Translations under genes and position numbers: made by a program
Part shown: positions 45,551 through 54,972 of the stretch, piece after piece
Layout: each line of letters opens with the position of its first letter
Numbering within the stretch: position 1 is the first letter of the stretch
Assembly: GCF_036250065.1 (NCBI RefSeq)
Contig: NZ_CP109199.1
Location: 4,898,001 to 4,962,000, forward strand
DNA: 64,000 nt
Direction: 5' to 3'
DNA from: Micromonospora sp. NBC_01699
Lineage (GTDB): Bacteria; Actinomycetota; Actinomycetes; Mycobacteriales; Micromonosporaceae
Notes under the pieces: model-generated
The model's input: the letters and a program-made list of their open reading frames with translations, nothing else
Told to the model about the DNA's origin: nothing
Databases searched by the model: none

Positions 45551-46861
45551 TCAGGAGGTCGGGCCGGCCGGCTCGCCGCCGGGGCCGGATTCCTCCGCCT
45601 GGGCGGATTCACGCAGGCGTCGGCGTTGGCCGTCGGCCACGACGATCTCCACCAGGACCAGTCCGAGGCCGCTCGCCGCGAGCAGACCCAGAGCCCACAG
45701 GGCAGGCAGCATCATGGCGGCCGGGACAAGGGCAACCAGCAGCAGCGCGGTGACCAGCCTGGGGCGGATTATCGTACGGATCAGGTGGGTGATCCGTAGC
45801 TGGAAGGCGACGTGCCCGAGCAGGAACAGGGCGGCGCCGCCGTACAGGGACCACACTCCCAGGGACGGTAGACGGGTGTTCGGGTGACGCAGGGTGGGGT
45901 CGACGAACGCGGGCATCTTCTTCAGCCCGAGGGCGAGCAGGATGATCCCCGCGATCATCGGCAGGTGCAGGTAGCTGTAGGCGTCCCGGGCGAGGGTCGC
46001 CCGGTGTTCCGGCGTGGCCTGCTGCATGGACTGCTCCCCGGCGAGCGCGGCGACATCGAAGTACGTCCATTCGAGTGCGCCGGCCACCACGACCGCCAGC
46101 ACCGATGCCCCGATCAGCTCCCATGAGGTGGCCAGGTCCGATCCACCGAGGCCGATCGCGATGAGGGCCTCACCGATCGCCGCGATCATGATCAGGCCGT
46201 GCCGTTCGGTCCAGTGCCGGGCGGCGAAGACCTGCCGATCCCGCGCCGGCAGGGCCAGCCCCGCGCTGTAGTCGACCAGTACGGCCAGGACCCAGCATCC
46301 GAGCTGGGCCAGGTCGACCGCCCGGGGGCGGTCGAACACGTGCTGCGGTGCGACAGCGGCGGCGAACAGCAGGACCGCCGCGCCGACCATCGGGACCACG
46401 AGCGCCAGTGCGGCCCGGGCCGTCATACCCGGTGTGGCGTACCAGTGAAGGGCCAGGTGCAGCAGCCGCAGCGCCGTGTAGCCGGCGGCGAAGACGACCG
46501 GGCCGTCGAGCCCGCCCGGGAAGTCGTCGAACGCCTCCCGGATCGTCGCGGCCAGGACGAACATGATCGGTGTCGCGGCGAGCAGGACCAGGCGGGTGAT
46601 GCCGTAATTGGCCCGGATCCGGTTACCCAACCACGCGAACAGCGACCAGGACCACCACAGCACGGCCAGTACGAGCAGGCCACGGGCCAGCCCCAGAGCG
46701 CTCGGATTCTCCGTCACCAGCGAGGTGACCTGGATGAACGCGAAAACGAAGACGAGGTCGAAGAAGAGTTCGGCGGTCGTGACCCGGGTCAACGCGGTCA
46801 CCGGCCGCAGACCCGCCGGCAGGCGGGCCGACCCGCCACCCGCCTGGTGACCGGCGCGCAT
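45551..46861 (-). CDS. ltrA: Low-temperature-requirement A (LtrA) family membrane protein
   Basis: This 436-residue protein has about eleven hydrophobic segments and the LtrA start VTTAELFFDLVFVFAF. It also has WTERHGLIMIAAIGEALIAIG, a hallmark of the family. Its biochemical role is not established. ATG at 46861 follows GGGAG. A charged C-terminal tail of about 30 residues is cytoplasmic-looking. No cluster link is evident. Confidence 0.92.
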   Translation of the reverse strand: MRAGHQAGGGSARLPAGLRPVTALTRVTTAELFFDLVFVFAFIQVTSLVTENPSALGLARGLLVLAVLWWSWSLFAWLGNRIRANYGITRLVLLAATPIMFVLAATIREAFDDFPGGLDGPVVFAAGYTALRLLHLALHWYATPGMTARAALALVVPMVGAAVLLFAAAVAPQHVFDRPRAVDLAQLGCWVLAVLVDYSAGLALPARDRQVFAARHWTERHGLIMIAAIGEALIAIGLGGSDLATSWELIGASVLAVVVAGALEWTYFDVAALAGEQSMQQATPEHRATLARDAYSYLHLPMIAGIILLALGLKKMPAFVDPTLRHPNTRLPSLGVWSLYGGAALFLLGHVAFQLRITHLIRTIIRPRLVTALLLVALVPAAMMLPALWALGLLAASGLGLVLVEIVVADGQRRRLRESAQAEESGPGGEPAGPTS

Positions 46862-47079
46862 CTTCTGTCTCCCGGTAGGGCGATACCACCCGGTCCGTCC
46901 GGGGGCGGCCGACCACACGGTGTGCTTCAGCGTTGTTGTCCGGGACTGAGCAGACCACCGACGCCACCGCACCTACCTACGTCGACACCGTACCGAGAAG
47001 TCGCGCGATAAGCGTGGAATATGACGTTGTACCCGCTTCATCTGCGCATAAGGGTGCGACTCGTGGCTCTCGGTACGGC

Positions 47080-47113
47080 GGGGAGGGCCGGCCCTTGCGG
47101 ACCGACCCTCCCC
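47080..47113 (-). terminator. Hairpin terminator of the PL11 lyase gene
   Basis: A 12-base stem (47080-47091 with 47102-47113) with one G-U-type mismatch and a 10-base loop begins 12 bases after the lyase stop codon. This is the usual position of a factor-independent terminator. Confidence 0.6.
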
Positions 47114-47125
47114 TGGCGTCAGCCG

Positions 47126-50100
47126 TCAGTACGCGCCGAGATCCTGCCACGGCCCGTTGGGATCGCCCGGCTGCTGGTTCCGGGTCCACCACTTGGCCTT
47201 CCAGCTGTGGCCGTTGTACGCGACCGTCTCGCCACCGGTGTAGACCCAGGATGCGGTCCAGCCCCGGACGTCGGCCCCGGCGGCGGGGACGAGTGCGCCC
47301 TGCTCCGTCCACGAGCCGGTCGCGGTGCTACCGGGCTTCTCGTTCTGCGTCCACCACTGGGCGATGTAGATCGCCCCGTTGTAGGACACCTGGTCGCCGT
47401 TGTTGTACGCCTTCTTCGCGTCCCAGGCCGGAACCGCCGGCTTCGGCTCGACCAGCGTGAAGGTCACGGTCGTGACGTTGCCCGCCACGTCGTACGCCTT
47501 CAGCTCGTTCGCCCCGAGCACCGCCCCGAACACACCGGGCTTCACCCCGTTGAGGTCGGAGTAGGTGTTGTCGGCCAGGTCCTTCTCGACCCCGTTCAGG
47601 GTGAGCTTGTCAACCTTGTACTCGTCGAACAGCTTGAACGACGCCAGCTCGTACCCGGCGGCAGCCGTGCCGACCGTATCGGTCGCGCCGTCCTTCACCG
47701 TCACCGTCGGGCCCGTGACGTCCAGCACGAAGGTCAGCGTCGTGACGTTGCCCGCCACGTCGTACACCTTCAGCTCGTTGCTACCCGCCTTGCCGCCGAA
47801 CGTGCCCGGCTTGACCCCGTTGAGATCGGAGTAGGCGTTGTCGGCCAGGTTTTTCCCGACCCCGTTCAGGGTGAGCTTGTCGACCTTGCCGGCGTCGGAC
47901 AGCTTGAAGGAGACATTGCTGTAGACCCCGTCCCTACCCTTCGACTCCGGCTTCACCGCGATCGCCGGAGCGGTCGTGTCCGGCGCGACCGGGACGGAGA
48001 TGTCGGTCCTCATCGCGGGCAGTTCAGCCTCGTCGCCCAGGTAGAAGCTGGCGAATCCGAACTGGTCGTAGCCGGTGTTCTTGTTCGCCACCCCGCTGCG
48101 GTACATCGGGTCGTGCATCAGCGTACGGATGCCGTACTCGGTCGGCGACAGGGTCGTGACGATGGCCAGCCGGTTGCCGCTGGCCCGGAGAACCAGCTCC
48201 TCGCGCCAGTCGCCCAACAGGTCGGCCTTGAGCGTGGGGGTGCTCTTGTTGCCGGTCGACGTGAGACCGGTCGCGAGATACGAGGAGGTCGCGAAGGTCA
48301 GGTCGTTGACCGTACTGATGGTCGCGTTGCTGGCGGCCATGGCCGTCAGGCCGCCGCCGAACCAGATGGCGTACTGGCCGCTGCTGACGTTGCTGCTGCC
48401 GTTCAGGAGCTCGCCGGTGACCATGCTCCTGGCGCCGTTCTGCGAGAATCCCTGCGCACCCGGCCAGCGGTTGGAGAAGTTGCCGGCCACGGCACCCTCG
48501 GCGTCGGTTCCGGCGTACACGCCGAAGACCATCGAGTTCTCATGGACGATCTCGCCCTGCTCGTTGCGCCGCTGACCCTTCATCGGGTCGTGGGCCTCCG
48601 GGCCGGGCATCCAGCCCAGCTGGTGGCCGGTACGGATGTCGTCCAGCAGGTTTTCCTCGCTGCCGGACCACATGCGGATGTCGTTGTCCTTGTCGACCGG
48701 AAGCAGCGCGCTGCGGTCGCCGTGGCGGAGCGGGGCCCACACGTTCAGCGGGTTGTTCCGGACGGCGTCGGTGGCGAACTCGAAGCTGCCAGCAACCGGA
48801 GGAAGGCTGTTCTGCCCCTCGATCGTGGGCATGGTGTCGCCGTTGATCACCTCGGGCAAGATCTTGGTGCCGTCGGCGCTCAGGTCGAGGACCATGGCCT
48901 TCACCACGATCTCATCCCGGCCGTCACCATCGAGGTCCCCGGATTGGGTCTGGTGGTTGCCGCGGTTCTGGTAGTCGTAGGCGCTGCCGCCCAGGGACCA
49001 GTACTGCGGGTCGGCCGAGTCGAAGCTGGCCTGGAGTTTGACCTTGCCGTCCACGATGGTGAAGGCGGCCATGGTCGTCCTCGCGTAGTAGCCGCGCTGG
49101 GAGACCGCGTAGTTGTGCTTGCCGTCCAGGGCTGCCACCACACCGACGTAGCGGTTGGCGCGGTTGCCCTGCGCGTCGCCCCACACGGCCGCTTTCCAGG
49201 GATGCTCAAGCCAATAGGCTTCCGAGGGGGCCATCATCTGCGACTTGTAATCAGCGGGGCCGCTACCGGCGCCGGGCCCGGGGAAGGCCAGGTACGAGAA
49301 GTTGCCGCGCTGGGTGGCGGGCGTCATGGCCCAGTTGTCGCCGTCGACGCTGCCCTCGTAGGGGAACGGGTATGCGGCACTGTCCGTGAGCACGCCCTTG
49401 CCTGCGTTGGCGTCCCACTCGAAGGCCGAGAAGAACTCCTGGTCGTCCTTTGCCGGGCCGATCGGGCCGACGTGGTAGGTCTTGATCCACCGCTTGAGAG
49501 CCGGATCATTGGGTCCGTCGTTGCCGCCTCCGGCCACCGGGACGCGGTAGCTGATGGCGAAGCTGTTCAGGAGCGACCAGTAGGTGTCGAGCGCACCGGT
49601 GTTGCCGGTGGTGAAGTACTCCTTGAACTTGTCCGTGGTGGCGTTCAGGCCGTCCGCGCCGCCCACGACGCCCGAATCCGGATACACGACGGACTGCGAC
49701 GCCTCGTCCCAGTTGCCGACGCGGGTGCCCAGGGCGGTCTTGAGCATCAGCTCGGACTTGCCGTCGCCGTCGAAGTCCTCGGCGAACAGGGTGGTCTCGT
49801 GGTCGTTGCCCGCCCGTACGTTGTAGCCCATGTCGACGCGGAACAGCAGGGTGCCGTCCAGCTTGTACACGTCGATGTACTCGGGGGCGGTGGTGGTGTT
49901 ACTGCCGCCGAAAATCGGCTCGGAATACATGGGATCCTGCTGGGTGCTGCGCCACTTGACGACGATCTCGTACTCGCCGTCGCCGTCGAAATCACCCACC
50001 GTCATGTCATGCGTGGAGTAGGTGCTGCTCTGCGACGTGTGAATCGCGCCGGTGCCGGTCTTCGCGTAGGGAAGCGATGTGCCGGAGTCCAGGTTCTCCA

Positions 50101-50959
50101 CGTACTTGACGAACTCGGCTTCCAGCTCGTTGTACAGCGCTTCGGTGATCTTGCCATTGACGAGGGAGTTCGTCAGCGGCCGAGCGGTGGTGTAGGTGGC
50201 GACGCCGAGGGCGTTGGGGGTCATGTTGCGCTCGTTGAGCGAGGCGACCCAACCGGCGAGTTGCTCCTGAGTCACGGTCGTCTGGTCGTCGTACGCCACC
50301 CGGAACCCCCGCAGGAGATCCATGTCGACGACGTACCAGTTCTGGTTTCCCGTACCCGGGATGACCATGCTGGCCGCGTTCATGTTGGTACCCGGACCGA
50401 ACCGCTGGTCGCGGTAGGTGAAGTGGGCGAGCGGCACGGGTGCCGGGGCGGGCTTGAGCGGGATGTAACTCGCCGCACCCCGGTTGGCCTGGCCTGCCTG
50501 GCCGGCCAGGGCCGACAGCATGGGCACGCTCATGCCCTGCTTCGCGCCCTCGACGCCGCCGATGACCGGAGCGACCTCGTAGATGGAGGTGAGAACGCCG
50601 CCGGGATCGGTGTAGCTGGAAGGGGTGACGTCTTCTTTCACAATGCCGGGGTTCGTGGCGTAATCGCTCTCGGGCTGAACATCCCTTGGTGCGATCGTGG
50701 TGATCTTCACGAAGTCCGCATTGCCGTCTTTGCGGTAGACGTTCCAGGAGATGCCATCAGGTTCGTTGCCGAGGAAGCGCCAGCTCAGGAAGATTCCGTC
50801 GGAGGTCTGGGCGGCGACCAACCCGCGGGTCAGATACTCCATCGGGCGCGGACTGGACGCAGGGGCAGCGCTCACAGCCGGAGAGCTGAAGCCGAACAGG
50901 GGCAGGCTCACGGCCAACACCAGGGGCAAGGGTACGAGTTTACGCAGTGTTTTTCGCAC
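47126..50959 (-). CDS. Secreted rhamnogalacturonan lyase (PL11) with two CBM5/12 modules
   Basis: This exported enzyme of about 1,277 residues starts at GTG 50959 (GGAG seven bases upstream) with signal peptide MRKTLRKLVPLPLVLAVSL. The catalytic part (about 40-900) resembles YesW/YesX rhamnogalacturonan lyases: LTRGLVAAQTSDGIFLSWRF, calcium-binding DFDGDG repeats (three seen) and long propeller-like Trp/Gly motifs. Two homologous Ig-like repeats (KVDKLTLNGV...LADN.YSDLNGVKPG) follow. Two CBM5/12 chitin-binding-type modules with AQWWT and AKWWT end the protein. It cleaves pectic rhamnogalacturonan outside the cell. A LacI-type operator lies 32 bases upstream. Confidence 0.93.
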   Translation of the reverse strand: MRKTLRKLVPLPLVLAVSLPLFGFSSPAVSAAPASSPRPMEYLTRGLVAAQTSDGIFLSWRFLGNEPDGISWNVYRKDGNADFVKITTIAPRDVQPESDYATNPGIVKEDVTPSSYTDPGGVLTSIYEVAPVIGGVEGAKQGMSVPMLSALAGQAGQANRGAASYIPLKPAPAPVPLAHFTYRDQRFGPGTNMNAASMVIPGTGNQNWYVVDMDLLRGFRVAYDDQTTVTQEQLAGWVASLNERNMTPNALGVATYTTARPLTNSLVNGKITEALYNELEAEFVKYVENLDSGTSLPYAKTGTGAIHTSQSSTYSTHDMTVGDFDGDGEYEIVVKWRSTQQDPMYSEPIFGGSNTTTAPEYIDVYKLDGTLLFRVDMGYNVRAGNDHETTLFAEDFDGDGKSELMLKTALGTRVGNWDEASQSVVYPDSGVVGGADGLNATTDKFKEYFTTGNTGALDTYWSLLNSFAISYRVPVAGGGNDGPNDPALKRWIKTYHVGPIGPAKDDQEFFSAFEWDANAGKGVLTDSAAYPFPYEGSVDGDNWAMTPATQRGNFSYLAFPGPGAGSGPADYKSQMMAPSEAYWLEHPWKAAVWGDAQGNRANRYVGVVAALDGKHNYAVSQRGYYARTTMAAFTIVDGKVKLQASFDSADPQYWSLGGSAYDYQNRGNHQTQSGDLDGDGRDEIVVKAMVLDLSADGTKILPEVINGDTMPTIEGQNSLPPVAGSFEFATDAVRNNPLNVWAPLRHGDRSALLPVDKDNDIRMWSGSEENLLDDIRTGHQLGWMPGPEAHDPMKGQRRNEQGEIVHENSMVFGVYAGTDAEGAVAGNFSNRWPGAQGFSQNGARSMVTGELLNGSSNVSSGQYAIWFGGGLTAMAASNATISTVNDLTFATSSYLATGLTSTGNKSTPTLKADLLGDWREELVLRASGNRLAIVTTLSPTEYGIRTLMHDPMYRSGVANKNTGYDQFGFASFYLGDEAELPAMRTDISVPVAPDTTAPAIAVKPESKGRDGVYSNVSFKLSDAGKVDKLTLNGVGKNLADNAYSDLNGVKPGTFGGKAGSNELKVYDVAGNVTTLTFVLDVTGPTVTVKDGATDTVGTAAAGYELASFKLFDEYKVDKLTLNGVEKDLADNTYSDLNGVKPGVFGAVLGANELKAYDVAGNVTTVTFTLVEPKPAVPAWDAKKAYNNGDQVSYNGAIYIAQWWTQNEKPGSTATGSWTEQGALVPAAGADVRGWTASWVYTGGETVAYNGHSWKAKWWTRNQQPGDPNGPWQDLGAY
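47472..47886 (-). repeat. Two direct repeats of about 145 bases inside the PL11 gene
   Basis: The stretches 47472-47619 and 47738-47886 are nearly the same DNA and encode two copies of an Ig-like module (NELK.YDVAGNVTT, YSDLNGVKPG, LTLNGV). They arose by tandem duplication. Their similarity makes the region prone to recombination and to assembly collapse. Confidence 0.7.
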
Positions 50960-50990
50960 TTTTGTTCTCCATCTCGCATCGCCCTCCGTT

Positions 50991-51006
50991 GGGCAAGCGC
51001 TTTCCC
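50991..51006. promoter_or_regulatory. LacI-family operator before the PL11 lyase gene
   Basis: GGGCAAGCGCTTTCCC is a 16-base palindrome with one mismatch pair around the AAGCGCTT core, the typical LacI/CcpA-type operator. It sits 32 bases before the lyase start and would block transcription until pectin sugars are present. The remaining gap 51007-51540 holds no gene. Its right part is AT-richer and includes the dyad AATTG-N6-CAATT (51416-51431), probably promoter space for the gene at 51541. Confidence 0.65.
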
Positions 51007-51540
51007 GCATCCTCCCGCCTCCCGCTCCGTCGCGCAAGATCCAGTTTTCACCGCGTGATCTCGCACCGCGCCACGCCCAACGCAGACGGTGTGAGCTGGG
51101 CGTCGGCAGGCAGTCACGCGCTCCACGCGTGACATTCGGACCACTCACCGATCCCGGTTCGGCCGTTCGACCGACTCACCCCGCCCACCACGGGCGACGA
51201 CGCGAGGACCATCGAGCCACTCACGCACCGTCACGAAGTCGCCGCGCCTCGACGCCAAACGCGGGGCGGGTTCACTACCGACCGAGACCAACGCGTCCGT
51301 CGCCGACGGTCTCGTGCACCCGGAACCGGCGGCGACCGACCATCTCCGCGCCGGACCCCGAGGATGGGCCGGTAATTGCGTCGTCCCGGACATTTGGGGA
51401 CACGTGTGGTATTCGAATTGGTCGATCAATTCATTGCCGTACGTCATTGTCATACGATATTTGCCCGGCTGACGAGCAGGCTCCCACTCCAGTGTCCGCC
51501 ATCTTCCGCCCCATGATCCGTCAAACGGAAGGAACCCCGA

Positions 51541-52140
51541 ATGACCATGATTGGACCACGCGCACACCGCTCGGTGGGTAGGTCACTCCTCGTCGCGGTA
51601 TTGGCGGCGCTGATGGCCATTCCGCTGCCCGGTCCCGCCGTGGCCGACGGCGACGTCGGGATATTCACCCCCAAGGACGTCTACATGATGGACTACCCGG
51701 GAGACGCCGGATTCGAGCCGAACACCCCGGGGCCCCCTTACTGGAACAGCCCCGACGTCAAGGCCTGCCCCACCCCCATCACCTGTCCGGTGGGCATCAG
51801 CGTCCCCGCCTACACGACCAGTTACCTCATCGTGAGCCTGCGGAACCCGGGGCCGTACGCGACCGGAACGGACGTCGGCACCCTGCGCGTCTACTTCACC
51901 TACGCGGGTGGGAGCGCGGTGTGGCCGGTCGACTGGACATCCCTCGGCTCGATGGTCCTGACGATCCCAGCCGGCGTCACGACCGTGGTGCTTCCCTGGA
52001 CCGCCGCCGGCCCCGGACTCGTCTCCACCCTGTACCGCTGGGTCTCGCCCGACGATCCGATGCTCTACGAGGGGACGAACACCTACCAGAATGCCCAGTT
52101 CAACAACAACGTCGTCTGGAAGAACTTCTCCGTCGTCTAG
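51541..52140 (+). CDS. Small exported protein of unknown function
   Basis: This 199-residue protein has a clear signal peptide (RSVGRSLLVAVLAALMAIPL, cleavage near AVA-DG). The mature beta-rich domain contains one likely disulfide pair (ACPTPITCPV) and many aromatic residues. ATG at 51541 follows GGAAGGA. I recognise no family; an Ig-like fold is suggested by the pattern of alternating hydrophobic residues. It stands alone between the PL11 gene and the cupin gene. Confidence 0.75.
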   Translation: MTMIGPRAHRSVGRSLLVAVLAALMAIPLPGPAVADGDVGIFTPKDVYMMDYPGDAGFEPNTPGPPYWNSPDVKACPTPITCPVGISVPAYTTSYLIVSLRNPGPYATGTDVGTLRVYFTYAGGSAVWPVDWTSLGSMVLTIPAGVTTVVLPWTAAGPGLVSTLYRWVSPDDPMLYEGTNTYQNAQFNNNVVWKNFSVV

Positions 52141-52305
52141 CGTTTCGCGTTCTCCAAGTCGGGCGCGAATGATTCGGAGCTATCCGCGCACCGTACAGAA
52201 TTGATGATTTTCGTCTCTGCACCGACCCGGGTGACGGCCGACCCGGCACCGCGGTCACGGTGCTACCCGGTCGACCGCCGGCCGTTCGGGTCTTGACGTT
52301 ACGGC

Positions 52306-52839
52306 TCATCGATCACTGTTGACCGGGCTGTCCCTCGTCACGGCGGACCAGTCGAGTGTGTCGAGGTTGACCACGATCGCGTCCTGGGTGGTACGGGCGA
52401 TCACGACGACGGCCTCGGTGTCGGGATCCGGGTTCTCCTCCCGGTGCGGCACATACGGGGGCACGAAAACATAGTCGCCGGGGGCGGTCTGGACGCGGGT
52501 TTCGACCGGCTCGTCACCTTCCAGGTCGAGGAAGACGAAGACGGGTGTGCCGGAGACAACGAAGATCGCGGTCTCCGACGCACCGTGGTGGTGGTTGCCC
52601 GAGTTGGTCGCGCCCGGCACGTGGGTCTGCCCCATCCACAGGTGCTGGGCGCCGACCGTCTTGCCACTGACCGCTTCGAGCCGCCGCATGCCCGACGTCT
52701 GGGTGGTCTGGCCGATCAACGATGCGGGCGCGATCCGGTGCAGCCGCCGGTGGAACGGGTCGATGTCGGCCGGCAGCAGCACACCGCTCGGCGTCCGGAC
52801 GAGGTCACCGGCACCGGCGGGGACGTGGAAGGCGGGCAT
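52306..52839 (-). CDS. Cupin-domain protein
   Basis: This 177-residue single cupin has metal-ligand motif 1 as GNHHHGASE and motif 2 as APGDYVFVPPYVPHREEN. ATG at 52839 follows AGGAGG. Such small cupins are isomerases, dioxygenases or sugar-binding proteins, and the sequence does not settle which. It lies 133 bases downstream of the DUF808 gene on the same strand and converges on the small exported protein gene. Confidence 0.88.
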   Translation of the reverse strand: MPAFHVPAGAGDLVRTPSGVLLPADIDPFHRRLHRIAPASLIGQTTQTSGMRRLEAVSGKTVGAQHLWMGQTHVPGATNSGNHHHGASETAIFVVSGTPVFVFLDLEGDEPVETRVQTAPGDYVFVPPYVPHREENPDPDTEAVVVIARTTQDAIVVNLDTLDWSAVTRDSPVNSDR

Positions 52840-52972
52840 CAGGCTCCTCCTGCTGATGGGTCGGCGTGCCACGATCGATCCGGGACCGGGCCCGCCGCTC
52901 GGGCTGGTCCACACAGTCTTTCGTGGACCGTCGCTGCGCCGGGGAACCTCGGCCGTGTTTCGGTTCTTGCGG

Positions 52973-54004
52973 TCAGGGGCGCGGCGCCCCGTCCGCGGGA
53001 GCGTCGCCACGCCGAGCCGCACCGTGCGGTGTCGCGGGGATGATCTCGTCCGTGCCGGTCATGCCCGCCGTAGCGACAGCCTTGGGCTTGCGACGGTGGA
53101 GGGTGAGGGTCATCACCAGCACGACCAGCGCGCCGACGATCAACCCGAGGATCGCACTGGCCACCGTGTTGACGAGCCAGCCGAGGAGCCCGCCGAGAAC
53201 ACCCGTGGCGTCGTGAGCCGCCTCTTCCACGTGGTGCACGGCACCGTACAGGAAGTGCAGGCCCAGCTCGTCCGCGCCCACCAGCAGGATGTGTCCGCCC
53301 ACCCACAGCATCGCGGCGGTGCCGACCACCGTCAGCACGGTGAGAACCACCGGCATCGCCCTCACCAGACCGCGGCCGAAGCTGGCGGCGGCGCCGGAAA
53401 GTTGCGCCAGGCGCAGCCCGGCATCGTCCATCCTCACGATCAGGGCCACGACGCCGTACACCAGAACGGTTATGACGAGGGCGACGACAGCCAGGATCAC
53501 CAGGCGGGACCAGAACGCCTCGGCGATCACCTCGTTGAGGGCGATGACCATGATCTCCGCCGAGAGGATCAGGTCGGTCCGTACGGCCCCGGACACCAGG
53601 GTGTTCTCGTCCAGCACCTTTTCCTCGCCCGCGCCGTGGGCACCGTGATGGGCGACCTTGGCCCACACCTTCTCCGCGCCCTCGTAACACAGATAGGCGC
53701 CGCCGAGCATGAGGATCGGAGTGAGCAGCCAGGGCACGAACTGACTGAGCAGCAGCACCGCCGGCAGGATGATGAGGAACTTGTTGCGTAGCGACCCGAT
53801 GGCAATGCGCTTGATGATCGGCAACTCGCGCTCGGATGCCAGGCTCCGCACGTACTGCGGGGTGACGGCGGCATCGTCGACGACGACGCCCGCGGCCTTG
53901 GCGCCGGCCTTCGCGGCGGCCGCCCCGATGTCATCGACCGACGCGGCAGCGGCGCGAGCCAGCACCGCCACGTCATCCAGCAGGGCTACGAGTCCACTGG
54001 CCAA
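52973..54004 (-). CDS. DUF808 (YedI-like) membrane protein
   Basis: This 343-residue protein begins ASGLVALLDDVAVLARAAAASVDDIGAAA, the signature of DUF808/YedI proteins. It has about six membrane segments and LILSAEIMVIALNEV. TTG at 54004 with AAGGA upstream is the start. Function is unknown. The last 40 residues are a hydrophilic tail. Confidence 0.88.
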   Translation of the reverse strand: MASGLVALLDDVAVLARAAAASVDDIGAAAAKAGAKAAGVVVDDAAVTPQYVRSLASERELPIIKRIAIGSLRNKFLIILPAVLLLSQFVPWLLTPILMLGGAYLCYEGAEKVWAKVAHHGAHGAGEEKVLDENTLVSGAVRTDLILSAEIMVIALNEVIAEAFWSRLVILAVVALVITVLVYGVVALIVRMDDAGLRLAQLSGAAASFGRGLVRAMPVVLTVLTVVGTAAMLWVGGHILLVGADELGLHFLYGAVHHVEEAAHDATGVLGGLLGWLVNTVASAILGLIVGALVVLVMTLTLHRRKPKAVATAGMTGTDEIIPATPHGAARRGDAPADGAPRP

Positions 54005-54299
54005 GGGGGGTCCTTCCAGGGTGAGCAGAGTCCGGGCTGGCCCATTCTCGCTCAGGTGCCCGCCCGAGGCATGTTACCGGCCGGTCATGGGTCCGGCGGG
54101 AATCGGCCGCCGGGTCGACGCCGGGCCCGACGCCGGGCGGAGCGCCTTCAGGGCGGGCATTCGAAGTGATCCTGTTCGCCGTCGATGGTCGCGGTCAGAC
54201 GCGACACAGACCCTCCCCGGGAACCCAGACATAGACAAGCTCAAATTTCTAGGTGAAACTGGTGACTCGCTGTTCCATCTAGTCAACGGGGAGTATTGA

Positions 54300-54737
54300 A
54301 TGCTGCTCAAACGCCTCACCCAGGCCGCGATCGCGATGCTGACACTGGTGACCGCGGCAGTCGTCGGAGTCTCTCCGGCCCAGGCGGCGTCGCCGTTCTC
54401 GGCCACCTACACCCACTCGGGTGGCGCCGTAGCGGTGGTCGTGCGGGGGGACTACAGCTGGTCGAACCGGTCCGTCAGTTTCGCCAACGTCGAAATCTAC
54501 GTCCGTGTCGACGAATGCGCCAAGGCCAGATTCGAAGGCTGGAACGTGCAGACCGGCAGCCTGCTCGATGCCGACGAGTGGGAGGTCTGCAACTACAACA
54601 GCACCGCCCAGTATTTCCCCATTGCCCCTCCGGGACTGAACGGCAGCTGCTGCTACGGCGGCGTCGGTAGGTTCATCGTCAAGGCCATCGACGTCACCCA
54701 CGGCGGCGGCACCGGTAGTTCCACCTATCTGAGGTAG
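54300..54737 (+). CDS. Small exported Cys-containing protein of unknown function
   Basis: This 145-residue protein has a signal peptide (QAAIAMLTLVTAAVVGVSPAQA). The mature beta-rich domain of about 118 residues has four Cys, two of them adjacent (GSCCYGG). ATG at 54300 follows GGGGAG. No family is recognised. The upstream 295 bases (54005-54299) contain AT-richer sequence near 54230-54260 that could be its promoter; no other gene is seen there. Confidence 0.72.
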   Translation: MLLKRLTQAAIAMLTLVTAAVVGVSPAQAASPFSATYTHSGGAVAVVVRGDYSWSNRSVSFANVEIYVRVDECAKARFEGWNVQTGSLLDADEWEVCNYNSTAQYFPIAPPGLNGSCCYGGVGRFIVKAIDVTHGGGTGSSTYLR

Positions 54738-54972
54738 ACCACCTCCCCACGAATTCCCTCCGTCGCGGCACGGCAGGCGGGGCCGGTCGACAGGGATCGG
54801 TCCCGCCTCTTCGCACGCGGACGGATGTTGCCGCATCCACTCGTCGCCAAGGCGGGTCGCACCCGAAAAGCCCGCACAGAAGGTGCGGTCGGGTCGAACA
54901 CCCTCGGCGGCTCGGACAGCCGCCCGACCCCGTGGTCCAGGCGGTCGTCCGGCGCCCTGGCGGTGTCACTTG

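Noticed and set aside
47021-51058. Open frame of 1,345 codons on the plus strand
   Set aside because: Antisense shadow of the PL11 lyase gene; the minus strand has a signal peptide, domains and a ribosome site.
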